From Microvirga flocculans ATCC BAA-817 (GTDB lineage: Bacteria; Pseudomonadota; Alphaproteobacteria; Rhizobiales; Beijerinckiaceae): a stretch of DNA of 64,000 nt. Every line of letters starts with the position of its first letter. Position 1 is the stretch's first letter. The position numbers were made by a program, and so were the translations under genes. A model generated the notes under the pieces. The model ran no database searches and had not been told where the DNA came from. It saw nothing but the letters and a program-made list of their open reading frames with translations. Of the stretch, positions 49,677 to 58,761 are shown in pieces. The DNA is taken from NCBI RefSeq assembly GCF_000518665.1, contig NZ_JAEA01000001.1:1-64000 (forward strand), written 5' to 3'.

Positions 49677-50117
49677 ATGCAGAAAGCGTTCATGGCTCTT
49701 GTCACGGCAGCGACCATTGGTTCGGCCGCCCTTGCTGCGGCACCCGCCCAGGCGCAGGCGGCGCCGGTCGACGCGCTCGTGACCGCCATCCGGAACGGCG
49801 ATGTGAAGGCCGATTACGTTCAGCACCGCCGCTATTATTACCGCGGCGGACCGCGCTATGTGGAGCGCCGCTATTACGGCCCGCGCCGTTACGGTTATTA
49901 CGGCAACCGCTATTACTATCGCCGCGACCGGGGCAACGCCCTGGCGGCCGGCGCCATCGGTCTCGCCACTGGCGCGATCATCGGCGGCGCCATCGCCCAG
50001 TCGCAGGCGGCTCCGGCCTATTCCGGCAACGCCTATTGCGCGCAGCGCTACCGGTCCTACGATCCGGCCTCGGGCACCTATCTGGGCTATGACGGCCTGC
50101 GCCATCCCTGCCCGTAA
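49677..50117 (+). CDS. BA14K-family secreted protein (paralogue of the preceding gene)
   Basis: The 146-residue protein has a signal peptide (MQKAFMALVTAATIGSAALAAAPAQAQA), a Tyr/Arg-rich middle (RRYYYRGGPRYVERRYYG), a Gly/Ala membrane-like segment (AAGAIGLATGAIIGGAIAQS) and the BA14K C-terminus AYCAQRYRSYDPASGTYLGYDG. Its tail is nearly identical to that of the 48883 gene, suggesting tandem duplication with divergence of the repeat region. The start is preceded by a good Shine-Dalgarno (GGAGG). Confidence 0.87.
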   Translation: MQKAFMALVTAATIGSAALAAAPAQAQAAPVDALVTAIRNGDVKADYVQHRRYYYRGGPRYVERRYYGPRRYGYYGNRYYYRRDRGNALAAGAIGLATGAIIGGAIAQSQAAPAYSGNAYCAQRYRSYDPASGTYLGYDGLRHPCP

Positions 50118-50143
50118 AGCGGCGGCGCCATCCTGAAATGAAT

Positions 50144-50172
50144 GAAGCGGGCTCATGGCCCGCTTCTTTTTT
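50144..50172 (+). terminator. Intrinsic terminator after the second BA14K gene
   Basis: GAAGCGGGC (50144-50152) pairs with GCCCGCTTC (50158-50166), followed by TTTTTT (50167-50172). It also separates the gene from convergent ridA. Confidence 0.88.
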
Positions 50173-50188
50173 CGTCTGCGCCGGAGAT

Positions 50189-50539
50189 TTACTTCGCCGC
50201 GATGACGGCGATCTCGACCTTGAACTGGGGAGCTGCGAGCTTCGCCTCGACAGTCGCGCGGGCCGGCGTGTTGCCGGGGGAGACCCAGGCGTCCCACACG
50301 GCGTTCATCTCCTGGAAGGTCGCCATGTCGGTGAGCCAGATATTCGCCATCAGGATCTTCGACTTGTCGGAGCCCGCCTCGGCCAGCAGGCTGTCGATGA
50401 TGGACAGGATTTCCGTCGTCTGTTCCGTGACGCTCTTGCCTGCGCTCTGGCTGGCGACTTGGCCTGCGAGATAGACCGTGTTGCCGTGAACGACGGCGCC
50501 GCTCATGCGGGGGCCGGGCTTGATGCGCTGGATGGTCAT
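50189..50539 (-). CDS. RidA family (YjgF/UK114) protein
   Basis: The 116-residue protein has the RidA fold (GAVVHGNTVYLAGQVASQ, EQTTEILSIIDSLLAEAG, ANIWLTDMATFQEMNAVWDAWV). The end ARATVEAKLAAPQFKVEIAV keeps the Arg that binds the carboxylate, as in active RidA proteins, which hydrolyse reactive 2-aminoacrylate-type enamines. Subfamilies differ, so substrate is not asserted. The ATG at 50539 begins the conserved part. Confidence 0.9.
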   Translation of the reverse strand: MTIQRIKPGPRMSGAVVHGNTVYLAGQVASQSAGKSVTEQTTEILSIIDSLLAEAGSDKSKILMANIWLTDMATFQEMNAVWDAWVSPGNTPARATVEAKLAAPQFKVEIAVIAAK

Positions 50540-50725
50540 GATGTGCCTCTTTGAATCACGAAGATTCCTCTTTTGGCCGCTCGCAAGCGCAGCGTAAAGA
50601 GCCGGCACGCGCGTTGCGCCCATTCTCGTGTGTCTTCAACAGCAGGGAACCGGTTCGCCCCGCAGCCGTTCACCGGGCACTTGCACTGCGTATCCGTTTG
50701 AATGCTCGAAATGCGAGGTGCCGAT

Positions 50726-51229
50726 ATGTTGAAGACGACGATCGCGAGCCTGGCCGTTGCCATGGCTCTTTCCTGTCCGTCTTACGCCCTGGCGCAGGGC
50801 AGGCCGAGCCAGGATTTCATCAAGAAGGCCATCGAGGGAAATCTGGCGGAAGTCGCGGTGGGCCAGCTCGCCCAGCAGAAGGGCAACAGCGAAGGCGTCA
50901 AGAATTTCGGGCGTCAGCTCGAGACGGATCATTCCGCCGCGAACCAGAAGGCCATGTCCGTGGCGACTTCCATGGGGGTGACGCCGCCGACCGGGCCCAA
51001 CAAGCACCAGAGAGAGGTTTACCAGAAGCTCTCCAAGCTTTCGGGCGCCGCCTTCGACCGCGCATTCATCAAGGAAGCGATGACGGATCACAAGAAGGAC
51101 GTCGCGGAATATGAGAAGGAAGCCAAGCGGCAGAACGATCCGGTGGCCGGCTATGCCGGTGAGACCCTGCCGGCGCTGCAGAACCATTTGAAGATGGCCG
51201 AATCCCTGTCGGCCGCAAAGACGCAATAG
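50726..51229 (+). CDS. DUF4142 secreted protein
   Basis: The 167-residue protein has a signal peptide (MLKTTIASLAVAMALSCPSYALA) and a helical, ferritin-like DUF4142 domain (DFIKKAIEGNLAEVAVGQLAQQKGNSEGVKNFGRQLETDHSAANQKA, FDRAFIKEAMTDHKKDVAEYEKEA). The family is periplasmic and of unknown function, often linked to stress. It converges with the PPOX gene with an 8-bp gap. Confidence 0.9.
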   Translation: MLKTTIASLAVAMALSCPSYALAQGRPSQDFIKKAIEGNLAEVAVGQLAQQKGNSEGVKNFGRQLETDHSAANQKAMSVATSMGVTPPTGPNKHQREVYQKLSKLSGAAFDRAFIKEAMTDHKKDVAEYEKEAKRQNDPVAGYAGETLPALQNHLKMAESLSAAKTQ

Positions 51230-51237
51230 GGACAGGC

Positions 51238-51858
51238 TCAGTAGAGCGTCGTCTTCTGCCGTTCGGGCAAAGCCTTGTCATAGGCTTCGCCGTCGAAGCG
51301 GTTCCCGCTCAGGGCCGCGAGGATCCGGCCGGCGCTCGGAAGGCTTTCACGCGCCACATGCTTTTGCGGGTTCCAGAGTTCCGAGCGCAGGATAGCGCGG
51401 GCGCATTGGAAGAACACGCTCTCGACGGCGATCCGCAGAACGGTCTTCGGCGCCTTGCCGTCGATGGCGAAGCTGTCCAGGAGGCCGGGCTCGGTGGAGA
51501 TTGCGGCGCGGCCGTTGACGCGCAGGGTTTCGCCGATGCCGGGGATGAGGAAGAGCAGGGCGACACGCGGATCGCGCACGATGTTGCGCAAGGAATCGAT
51601 GCGGTTGTTGCCGCGCCGGTCCGGCAGCAGGAGGGTCTTGTCGTCGGCCACGCGCACGAAGCCCGGCCCGTCGCCGCGCGGCGAGCAATCGAGTCCTTCC
51701 GGTCCGGCGGTCGCGAGCGCCACGAAAGGCGCGGCCTCGATGAAGGCGCGGTATTCCGGGACGATGCGGTCGATTTCCTTCTGGAGCGAGGCCTCGCCCG
51801 GTGCGCCGTAGAGGCTCTCAAGCTCCGCCACGCTGGCGATGATGTGCGAATCGGGCAC
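51238..51858 (-). CDS. Pyridoxamine 5'-phosphate oxidase-like (PPOX) FMN protein
   Basis: The 206-residue protein has the split-barrel flavin fold (FIEAAPFVALATAGPEGLDCSPRGDGPGFVRVADDKTLLLPDRRGNNRIDSLRNI, VALLFLIPGIGETLRVNGRA). It resembles the MSMEG_1061-type FMN-dependent family. A GTG at 51858 is favoured because GGAGGA lies seven bases upstream; a GTG at 51876 lacks one. Substrate unknown; reduction of a small molecule or cofactor is possible. Confidence 0.88.
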   Translation of the reverse strand: MPDSHIIASVAELESLYGAPGEASLQKEIDRIVPEYRAFIEAAPFVALATAGPEGLDCSPRGDGPGFVRVADDKTLLLPDRRGNNRIDSLRNIVRDPRVALLFLIPGIGETLRVNGRAAISTEPGLLDSFAIDGKAPKTVLRIAVESVFFQCARAILRSELWNPQKHVARESLPSAGRILAALSGNRFDGEAYDKALPERQKTTLY

Positions 51859-51928
51859 GGTGGCGTCCTCCGGCACCGGCAGCGGTGCCGGATCTTCTTA
51901 CCCGATCGGAAAACCTCTTCAACCCGGC

Positions 51929-52912
51929 TCAGGCATTGCCGATGAGCACGCCCGCAGCAAAGACGAGCGCGCCGCCGAGCACCACCTGAAAAGCGGCGCG
52001 CAGGAAGGGCGTCTCCATGTAGCGGTTCTGGATGAAGGCGATGGCCCACAATTCCGCGAAGACGATGGCCGCCGCGATGAACGTCGCCGTCCAGAAATGC
52101 GGGATGAGATAGGGCAGGGCGTGGCCGAGGCCGCCGATGGCGGTCATGATGCCGGAGGCGAAGCCGCGCTTCACCGGCGAGCCGCGCCCGGAGAGCTTTC
52201 CGTCGTCGTGGGCCGCTTCCGTGAAGCCCATGGAGATGCCCGCGCCCACCGAGGCCGAGAGGCCGACGAGGAAGGTCTGCCAGGTATCCTGCGTGGCGAA
52301 GGCTGCCGCAAAAATCGGGGCGAGGGTCGAGACCGAGCCGTCCATGAGCCCGGCGAGGCCCGGCTGCACATAGGTGAGAATGAACTGCCGCCGCTCGGTC
52401 TGGGCCTCCTCCTCCTGCACCGATTCCGGCGTATAGGCGAGGCCGAGGCGGCGGGCGAGGGATTCGTGGCCCTGCTCCGCCGCCGCCAGGTCGCCCAGGA
52501 GCTTGCGTGTCGAGGCGTCGGTGGAGCGCTTGGCGGCCTCCACATAGAAACGGTGCGCCTGCGCCTCCATGTTTTCAGCCATGGCACGCACCTTCTCGAT
52601 GCCGAGCGGGCGCACGAGCCAGTCGGGCTTGCGCTCGTAATAGCCGCGCACATGCTCGCGCCGGATCAACGGGATCGTCTCGCCGAAGCGCTGCCGATGC
52701 AGCTCGATCAGCGCCGCCCGGTGCCCGTCCTCCTCGACCGCCATCTCCTCGAAGACCTTGGCCGATTGCGGAAACTGTTCCCTCAGGCCATCCGCATAAG
52801 CGCGGTAGATCCGCGCATCGTCCTCTTCCGATGAGATGGCCAGCGCGAGGATTTCCTGCTCGCTCAAGGAATCGAAGGAGCGGCGGTCGAAGCCGAAGAC
52901 ACGGGAGAGCAT
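51929..52912 (-). CDS. mbfA: Membrane-bound ferritin-like iron exporter MbfA
   Basis: The 327-residue protein joins an N-terminal erythrin-like ferritin domain (LSEQEILALAISSEEDDARIYRAYAD, EEMAVEEDGHRAALIELH, NMEAQAHRFYVEAAKRS; Glu/His iron ligands) to a VIT1-type membrane domain (QPGLAGLMDGSVSTLAPIFAAAF). MbfA exports iron and protects against peroxide in Agrobacterium and Bradyrhizobium. An Irr-type box lies just upstream at 52926-52942, so expression should rise when iron is plentiful and Irr is gone. Confidence 0.93.
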   Translation of the reverse strand: MLSRVFGFDRRSFDSLSEQEILALAISSEEDDARIYRAYADGLREQFPQSAKVFEEMAVEEDGHRAALIELHRQRFGETIPLIRREHVRGYYERKPDWLVRPLGIEKVRAMAENMEAQAHRFYVEAAKRSTDASTRKLLGDLAAAEQGHESLARRLGLAYTPESVQEEEAQTERRQFILTYVQPGLAGLMDGSVSTLAPIFAAAFATQDTWQTFLVGLSASVGAGISMGFTEAAHDDGKLSGRGSPVKRGFASGIMTAIGGLGHALPYLIPHFWTATFIAAAIVFAELWAIAFIQNRYMETPFLRAAFQVVLGGALVFAAGVLIGNA

Positions 52913-52925
52913 GGGAGGAGCCTTG

Positions 52926-52942
52926 TTTAGAAGAGTTCTAAA
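52926..52942. promoter_or_regulatory. Irr-binding iron control element (ICE) upstream of mbfA
   Basis: TTTAGAAGAGTTCTAAA is a perfect 7-3-7 palindrome 13 bp from the mbfA start codon. It matches the TTTAGAA-N3-TTCTAAA iron control element bound by Irr in rhizobia. Confidence 0.9.
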
Positions 52943-53158
52943 TAATCTTCCAAGGTGAGGACGTCAATCCGGTGCCGCTTGAGAAGGATGCAAGCCAGAG
53001 GAGCAATCAGAGCTTTGGCCGTGAGTGCTCACCCTGACAGGGCGTGAGGACTGACTGATCCGGCGATAGTGATTTGACAATCGGAAGCCGGAGGCTGCTG
53101 CTGTCGTGAAATCGAACCCGCGATCGATTTTGCGGAACAGCGAACGCTTAGGAGGCGC

Positions 53159-54844
53159 ATGCAGGATTGGACAAAACCGGCTCGTGAGACGAAGTCCAGG
53201 GGAATCCTGTTCCGCTGGCGTGAACTGCGCTTGGCGACGGGGCTCGTGCTGGGCCTCTTCCTGCTTACCCATTTCAGCAATCATGCCTTGGGTCTCATTT
53301 CCATCGAGGCAATGGAGCAGGGCAGGGCGTGGTTCAATCTTCTGTGGCGAAACCCGCTCGGCACATTCCTTCTCTACGGGTCGCTGCTTACGCATTTCCT
53401 CATGGCGCTCCTGGCACTCTACCGGCGGCGCACGTTGCGCATGCCATGGCGCGAAGCAACGCAGTTGGCCTTGGGCCTCTCGCTGCCGTTTCTCGTAATC
53501 ACGCATGTGGTGGGAACGCGTGTCGAATGGAGCCTGACCGGCTGGGGCGTCGGTTATCCGGAAGTGATCCGCAATCTCTGGATCCGCTCGCCTGAGATCG
53601 GCCTGCGCCAGACCATCGCGCTCATCGTCGCCTGGCTTCACGGATGTCTCGGAATCTTCTTCTGGCTGCGCGCGAGAACCTGGTTTGCGCGTTACGCGCT
53701 GCTTCTCTACACGGGCGCCGTTCTCGTGCCGGTTCTGGCACTTCTGGGCTTCGTCTCGGCAGGCAAGGAGATCGCCAGGGCTCCTGATCTATACGGTCCC
53801 GCCATGCGGATTTCATCCGCGGCTGCCGATAAGCTCGCCCACATCAATGTGGGGCTTTACGCGGGCTTTGCTGCGCTCGTTCTCAGCGCGTTCATCGCGC
53901 GTATCATCCGCAGCAGCCTGTTGAAGGCGCAAAACGTCCGGATCGTCTATCCCAACAATCAGATCGTCAGCGTGCCGCTGGGTTTCAGCGTGCTGGAAGC
54001 AAGCCGCCTTGCGGGCATCCCGCATGTGTCTGTCTGTGGCGGGCGAGGGCGGTGCTCCACCTGCCGCGTGCGCCTCGTCGACGGAGAAGAGGGGCAACCG
54101 CCGCCCAGCGGTCAGGAGCGGGGTACGCTCGCGCGGATCAATGCCGGGCCGCATGTGCGGCTCGCCTGCCAGTTCCGGCCCGTGCACGACGTGGCGGTGG
54201 TGCCGATCCTGTCTACGGGACGCCAGGGCGTCACGTCCCTGGTGCGCGGCACCGCAGAGCAGGGGCAGGAACGCGAGATCGCTGTTCTGTTCTGCGACCT
54301 GCGCGGTTTCACGAGCCTCGCCGAACGGCATCTGCCGTTCGATACCGTCTTCATTCTCAATCGCTATTTCGAGATGGTGGGCGAAAGCGTGGAGAATGCA
54401 GGCGGCTATATCGACAAGTTCATCGGCGACGGCGTGCTGGCTCTCTTCGGCCTTAAAGCCTCGCCGCAGGAAGCAGCCAGGCAGGCGGTCGATGCGGCAT
54501 TGAGAATTCACGCAGGGCTCATCGCGCTCAACCGGCAATATGCGAGCGAGTTCGAGAAGCCCCTTAAGATCGCCATGAGCCTTCACGCCGGTCCCGTCAT
54601 CGTTGGCAAGATGGGCTACGGCCAGGCAACGAGCCTCACGGCCGTCGGCGATACCATCAATGCGGCAAGCCGTCTGGAGGGCTTGGCGAAGGAACTCGAT
54701 GCGGAACTGGTGATCTCCGACGACATTGCCATGCGCGCGGGTCTCGACCTGTCGGATTGCAAACGGAGCACCCTCTCCATCAGGGGAAGGGCCGCGTCTC
54801 TCGACTGCTGGATCATTCCCGAGGTGGAAACGCTGGCGCGATGA
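53159..54844 (+). CDS. Membrane adenylate/guanylate cyclase with ferredoxin domain
   Basis: The 561-residue protein has three modules. Residues 25-250 hold about six membrane helices resembling succinate dehydrogenase/cytochrome-b-type anchors, with His pairs (THFSNH 37-42, H79, H116). Residues 260-350 are a 2Fe-2S ferredoxin domain with Cys 293, 299, 302 and 337 (CGGRGRCSTC). Residues 373-561 are a class III cyclase with metal Asp 380 (VLFCDLRGFTS) and 424 (FIGDGVLALFG). It likely makes cAMP in response to redox or quinone state, an inference from domain order. No operon partner is seen. Confidence 0.9.
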   Translation: MQDWTKPARETKSRGILFRWRELRLATGLVLGLFLLTHFSNHALGLISIEAMEQGRAWFNLLWRNPLGTFLLYGSLLTHFLMALLALYRRRTLRMPWREATQLALGLSLPFLVITHVVGTRVEWSLTGWGVGYPEVIRNLWIRSPEIGLRQTIALIVAWLHGCLGIFFWLRARTWFARYALLLYTGAVLVPVLALLGFVSAGKEIARAPDLYGPAMRISSAAADKLAHINVGLYAGFAALVLSAFIARIIRSSLLKAQNVRIVYPNNQIVSVPLGFSVLEASRLAGIPHVSVCGGRGRCSTCRVRLVDGEEGQPPPSGQERGTLARINAGPHVRLACQFRPVHDVAVVPILSTGRQGVTSLVRGTAEQGQEREIAVLFCDLRGFTSLAERHLPFDTVFILNRYFEMVGESVENAGGYIDKFIGDGVLALFGLKASPQEAARQAVDAALRIHAGLIALNRQYASEFEKPLKIAMSLHAGPVIVGKMGYGQATSLTAVGDTINAASRLEGLAKELDAELVISDDIAMRAGLDLSDCKRSTLSIRGRAASLDCWIIPEVETLAR

Positions 54845-54953
54845 CCGAAAGCATCGAGTAGCTCTGGCGCTATTTCATAAGAAGTTGGAATTGATATATT
54901 TTTGCAATCGCTCAGGATGAACCCTGAGGCTTGGTCGGAGATGACGAGGCGAT

Positions 54954-55649
54954 ATGCAAAGAATAGCTGCTTTGGTTGGACTGTTCTTGTTGGGAGCAGG
55001 ATATGCGGTGCGAGCAGCGGAGCAGTGCTCTTTTCGTGCGGTGGGCGGAAGAGAAGATCTCTGGATTGCATCAGGAGAGGCTGATGCTTGCGATGTGAAA
55101 CGAGTGGTAACTCCCAATTATGACTGTCGCATCTGGGTTGGAGTTCATCACGGGTATCAAGGCCTCAGCTGTGGCGACTTAAGTGGAAAATGGGGCGCAA
55201 CCGGCCTCGGATTTCAAGGATCTGCGCTGACCACGGTCGGGACGGATCGGAGAGTCAAGCTCCCTAAACACTCTCAACTGAGGAAGACATGGCTGGCACC
55301 GATTGACCAGGAGGGCCTAAGCAAGAGCTACCCGATCGATATGGACGAATACATCGATTACTACCCGCGCCGGTTTACAGCGATAGGTGCAAAAATCGAC
55401 TTAAAGAATCCGCACTTCAGGACAACGGCCCAGACGCTTCGCTACGTGACCATGAAAGGCGAGCAAAGAGTTGCCGTGACTGGAGAAGCTATATTGGATT
55501 GTCTGAGACTCTACTTCTACACCTGGGTCGAGCCAGCAAAATCTGATGTTGCCGAGCAAGACATGGCTGCTTTCCTCAAGGATTTGCGTCTGGAGCCCGT
55601 CACAGAGATTGACAAGCGCCGCGACTGGGCCTGCCGGCGTCGGGATTAG
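54954..55649 (+). CDS. Hypothetical secreted protein
   Basis: The 231-residue protein has a signal peptide (MQRIAALVGLFLLGAGYAVRAA) and a mature part with seven Cys or so (CSFRAVGGREDLW, DACDVKRVV, DCRIWVGVHHGYQGLSCGDLSG, DWACRRRD). I do not recognise the family. Its base composition is lower in GC than that of its neighbours, suggesting transfer. It lies between the cyclase gene and convergent pnp, with a shared terminator downstream. Confidence 0.7.
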   Translation: MQRIAALVGLFLLGAGYAVRAAEQCSFRAVGGREDLWIASGEADACDVKRVVTPNYDCRIWVGVHHGYQGLSCGDLSGKWGATGLGFQGSALTTVGTDRRVKLPKHSQLRKTWLAPIDQEGLSKSYPIDMDEYIDYYPRRFTAIGAKIDLKNPHFRTTAQTLRYVTMKGEQRVAVTGEAILDCLRLYFYTWVEPAKSDVAEQDMAAFLKDLRLEPVTEIDKRRDWACRRRD

Positions 55650-55707
55650 GAATGTGCCCAGCCGCGTAGAACGTCTGCCGAGAAGGCTAACTAAATCAAC
55701 CGAATGA

Positions 55708-55733
55708 AAAAGGCGGCCCGAAAGCCGCCTTTT
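55708..55733. terminator. Bidirectional terminator between the hypothetical gene and pnp
   Basis: AAAAGGCGGC (55708-55717) pairs perfectly with GCCGCCTTTT (55724-55733). The A-run on one side and T-run on the other give U-tracts in both directions. Confidence 0.9.
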
Positions 55734-55752
55734 CCTTGCATGTAATGCGCTC

Positions 55753-57927
55753 TTACTCGCCAGCTTGCTTCTGCTGGTCGCGCTGGGCCTTTTCGGCTTC
55801 GCGCTCGGCCTTGAGCTGCTCGGTGATGTCCTCGCCGGTCTCCTGGTTCACGACCTTCATGGAGAGGCGGACCTTGCCGCGCTCGTCCATGCCGAGGAAC
55901 TTCACCTTCACCTTGTCGCCTTCCTTGACGACGTCCGTCACCTTGGCCACGCGGTTCTTGGCGAGCTCCGAGATGTGCACGAGGCCGTCGCGGGAACCGA
56001 AGAAGTTCACGAAGGCGCCGAACTCCATCACCTTCACGACCGTGCCGTCATAGATCACGTTGACCTCGGGCTCGGCGACGATGGAGCGGATCCAGTTGTA
56101 GGCGGCCTTGATCGACTTGCCGTCGGCCGAGGCGATCTTGATGAGGCCGTCGTCGTTGATGTCGATCTTCGCGCCGGTCTTCTCCACGATCTCGCGGATG
56201 ACCTTGCCGCCCGAACCGATGACCTCGCGGATCTTGTCGACCGGGATCTGCATGGTCTCGATGCGCGGGGCGTGCTCGCCGAGTTCGGCGCGCGGCGCGG
56301 TGAGCGCCTTGTTCATCTCGGCCAGGATGTGGGCGCGGCCGCCCTTGGCCTGATCGAGCGCGACGCGCATGATCTCTTCCGTGATGCCGGCGATCTTGAT
56401 GTCCATCTGGAGCGAGGTGATGCCCTGCTCCGTGCCCGCCACCTTGAAGTCCATGTCGCCGAGGTGATCCTCGTCGCCGAGGATGTCGGAGAGAACCGCG
56501 TAGCGCTCACCCTCGAGGATGAGGCCCATGGCGATGCCCGCCACCGGACGGCGCAGGGGCACGCCCGCATCCATCAGCGACAGGGAGCCGCCGCAGACGG
56601 TGGCCATGGAGGAGGAGCCGTTCGATTCCGTGATCTCCGACACGACGCGGATCGTGTAGGGGAACTCGTGGCTCGGCGGCAGCATCGGGTGGATGGCGCG
56701 CCAGGCGAGCTTGCCGTGGCCGATCTCGCGGCGGCCGGGCGAGCCCATGCGGCCCGTCTCGCCCACGGAATAGGGCGGGAAGTTGTAGTGCAGCAGGAAG
56801 GTTTCCTTGCGGGTGCCTTCGAGCTCGTCGATGAACTGCTCGTCCTCGCCGGTGCCCAGCGTCGTCACGACGAGAGCCTGCGTCTCGCCGCGGGTGAACA
56901 CCGCCGAGCCGTGGGTGCGGGGCAGCACGCCGACTTCCGAGAGGATCGGACGCACGGTCGTGAGATCGCGGCCGTCGATGCGGGTGCCGGTGTCGAGGAT
57001 GTTCCAGCGCACGATCTTGGCCTGGACGTCCTTGAAGACCGCCTTGACCTTTTCCGCGTCGAACTTGGCCTCGCCCTCGGGCGGGCAGAGCGCGTCCATC
57101 ACCTTCGCCTTCACGGCGTCGACGGCGGCGTAGCGGTCCTGCTTCTTGGTGATCTTATAGGCCTCGCGCAGGTCCTTCTCGGCGATGTCGAGAACGGCCT
57201 TCTCCACGTCGGAGACGTCGGCGGGCTGGAAGTCGCGCGGCTCCTTGGCGGCCTTCTCGGCGAGGCGGATGATGGCCTCGATCACCGGCTGGAAGTGCTT
57301 GTGGCCGAACATCACCGCGCCGAGCATCACGTCCTCGGGCAACTCCTTCGCCTCGGACTCGACCATGAGCACGGCTTCGGAGGTGCCGGCGACCACGAGG
57401 TCGAGGGCCGAGGATTCCATTTCCTGCAGCAGCGGGTTCAGCTTGTACTGGCCGCCGATATAGCCGACGCGGGCGGCGCCCACCGGGCCCATGAAGGGAA
57501 CGCCGGAGAGGGTCAGGGCCGCGGAGGCCGCCACCATGGCGACGATGTCGGGATCGTTCTCGAGATCGTGCGAGAGCACGGTCACGACGACCTGGGTGTC
57601 GTTCTTGTAGCCGTCGAGGAAGAGCGGGCGGATCGGGCGGTCGATGAGGCGGGAGACCAGGGTCTCCTTCTCGGTCGGACGGCCCTCGCGCTTGAAGTAG
57701 CCGCCCGGGATGCGGCCGGCGGCGTAGGTGCGCTCCTGGTAGTTCACCGTGAGCGGGAAGAAGTCGATGCCGGCCTTCGGCTCCTTGGCCGAGACGACGG
57801 TGGCGAGAACGGTGGTCTCACCGTAGGTGGCGACGACGGCGCCGTCGGCCTGGCGGGCCATCTTGCCCGTTTCGAGCACGAGCTTGCGCCCGGCCCAGAT
57901 CAGTTCTTCGCGTTGAATATCGAACAT
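55753..57927 (-). CDS. pnp: Polyribonucleotide nucleotidyltransferase (PNPase)
   Basis: The 724-residue phosphorolytic exoribonuclease has two RNase PH domains ([43 protein letters not shown]; second from about 330 with [20 protein letters not shown]), a KH domain ([28 protein letters not shown]) and an S1 domain ([31 protein letters not shown]). It turns over mRNA as part of the degradosome. The ATG at 57927 starts the conserved N-terminus. It follows rpsO, the usual order, with a 295-bp gap. Confidence 0.98.
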   Translation of the reverse strand: MFDIQREELIWAGRKLVLETGKMARQADGAVVATYGETTVLATVVSAKEPKAGIDFFPLTVNYQERTYAAGRIPGGYFKREGRPTEKETLVSRLIDRPIRPLFLDGYKNDTQVVVTVLSHDLENDPDIVAMVAASAALTLSGVPFMGPVGAARVGYIGGQYKLNPLLQEMESSALDLVVAGTSEAVLMVESEAKELPEDVMLGAVMFGHKHFQPVIEAIIRLAEKAAKEPRDFQPADVSDVEKAVLDIAEKDLREAYKITKKQDRYAAVDAVKAKVMDALCPPEGEAKFDAEKVKAVFKDVQAKIVRWNILDTGTRIDGRDLTTVRPILSEVGVLPRTHGSAVFTRGETQALVVTTLGTGEDEQFIDELEGTRKETFLLHYNFPPYSVGETGRMGSPGRREIGHGKLAWRAIHPMLPPSHEFPYTIRVVSEITESNGSSSMATVCGGSLSLMDAGVPLRRPVAGIAMGLILEGERYAVLSDILGDEDHLGDMDFKVAGTEQGITSLQMDIKIAGITEEIMRVALDQAKGGRAHILAEMNKALTAPRAELGEHAPRIETMQIPVDKIREVIGSGGKVIREIVEKTGAKIDINDDGLIKIASADGKSIKAAYNWIRSIVAEPEVNVIYDGTVVKVMEFGAFVNFFGSRDGLVHISELAKNRVAKVTDVVKEGDKVKVKFLGMDERGKVRLSMKVVNQETGEDITEQLKAEREAEKAQRDQQKQAGE

Positions 57928-58176
57928 GTTTCGTCTTTCATGACAGCAGGAGCGGGGGCTCGATGCCATGAGCAAGACGGCAAGAGGCTCGCGGAGCGGG
58001 CGCATCCGCTCCTCCAAGCCCCTTGCGATCCTGCCATGGTCATCGCGTCATCCGTCTCCTCAGAGAGACGCCGGGACTTTCGCGAAGTCGCATCGGCGCC
58101 GGAGCGAACGACCGGATGCTTCTTCATCCGATCCGTTCTTCAAATCCCGGAGACGATCTGTGCCGATCATGTCCGG

Positions 58177-58205
58177 AAAACCGTCCGGAGCCGGGCTCCG
58201 GACGG
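58177..58205 (-). terminator. Terminator between rpsO and pnp
   Basis: CCGTCCGGAGC (58181-58191) pairs perfectly with GCTCCGGACGG (58195-58205), followed on the minus strand by TTTT (58177-58180). It lies just past rpsO. In many bacteria pnp is also transcribed by readthrough from rpsO. Confidence 0.8.
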
Positions 58206-58222
58206 AAGTCTTGCCGACAAGC

Positions 58223-58492
58223 TTAGCGGCGGATGCCGAGCTTCTCGATCAGCGTCTTGTAGCGGTTCTCGTCCTTCTTCTTCAGGTAGTCGAGAAGCGA
58301 ACGACGCGACGAGACGAGCTTCAGGAGGCCACGACGGGAATGGTTGTCCTTCGTGTGGGTCTTGAAGTGACCGGTCAGGTTGTTGATCCGCTCGGTCAGG
58401 ATGGCGACCTGCACCTCGGGGGAGCCGGTATCGCCAGCCTTCTGGGCGAATTCCTTCACGAGCGCGTTCTTGCGCTCAGCCGTAATCGACAT
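58223..58492 (-). CDS. rpsO: 30S ribosomal protein S15
   Basis: The 89-residue protein binds 16S rRNA helix 22 region and helps build the 30S platform. It is full length and shows [32 protein letters not shown] and [27 protein letters not shown]. The start is the ATG at 58492. It lies upstream of pnp and downstream of truB (270-bp gap), the standard arrangement. Confidence 0.98.
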   Translation of the reverse strand: MSITAERKNALVKEFAQKAGDTGSPEVQVAILTERINNLTGHFKTHTKDNHSRRGLLKLVSSRRSLLDYLKKKDENRYKTLIEKLGIRR

Positions 58493-58761
58493 CGTCAGTC
58501 CTTTCGGTTTGCTGTTTTCGAAAAGGTCCCGCCCTTCTGGGCTCGGGTCCGTGACGCCGGGGGCGGCCGGGCCGGGATGTCGTCCAGCGCGGTCGGATCG
58601 TCCGACGAAATCCCCCAGGCAACGCCCAGGAGAAGTGGCCGCACCATACACGAAAACGATACAAGTGCCAGAGATTTTGTTTTTGCCAAGCCGCGCAAGG
58701 CGTTGAGGCCGGCCAACGCCATCGTCCCGGATCGTTGCCGCGCTCCGTCCGGGACCGCGTC

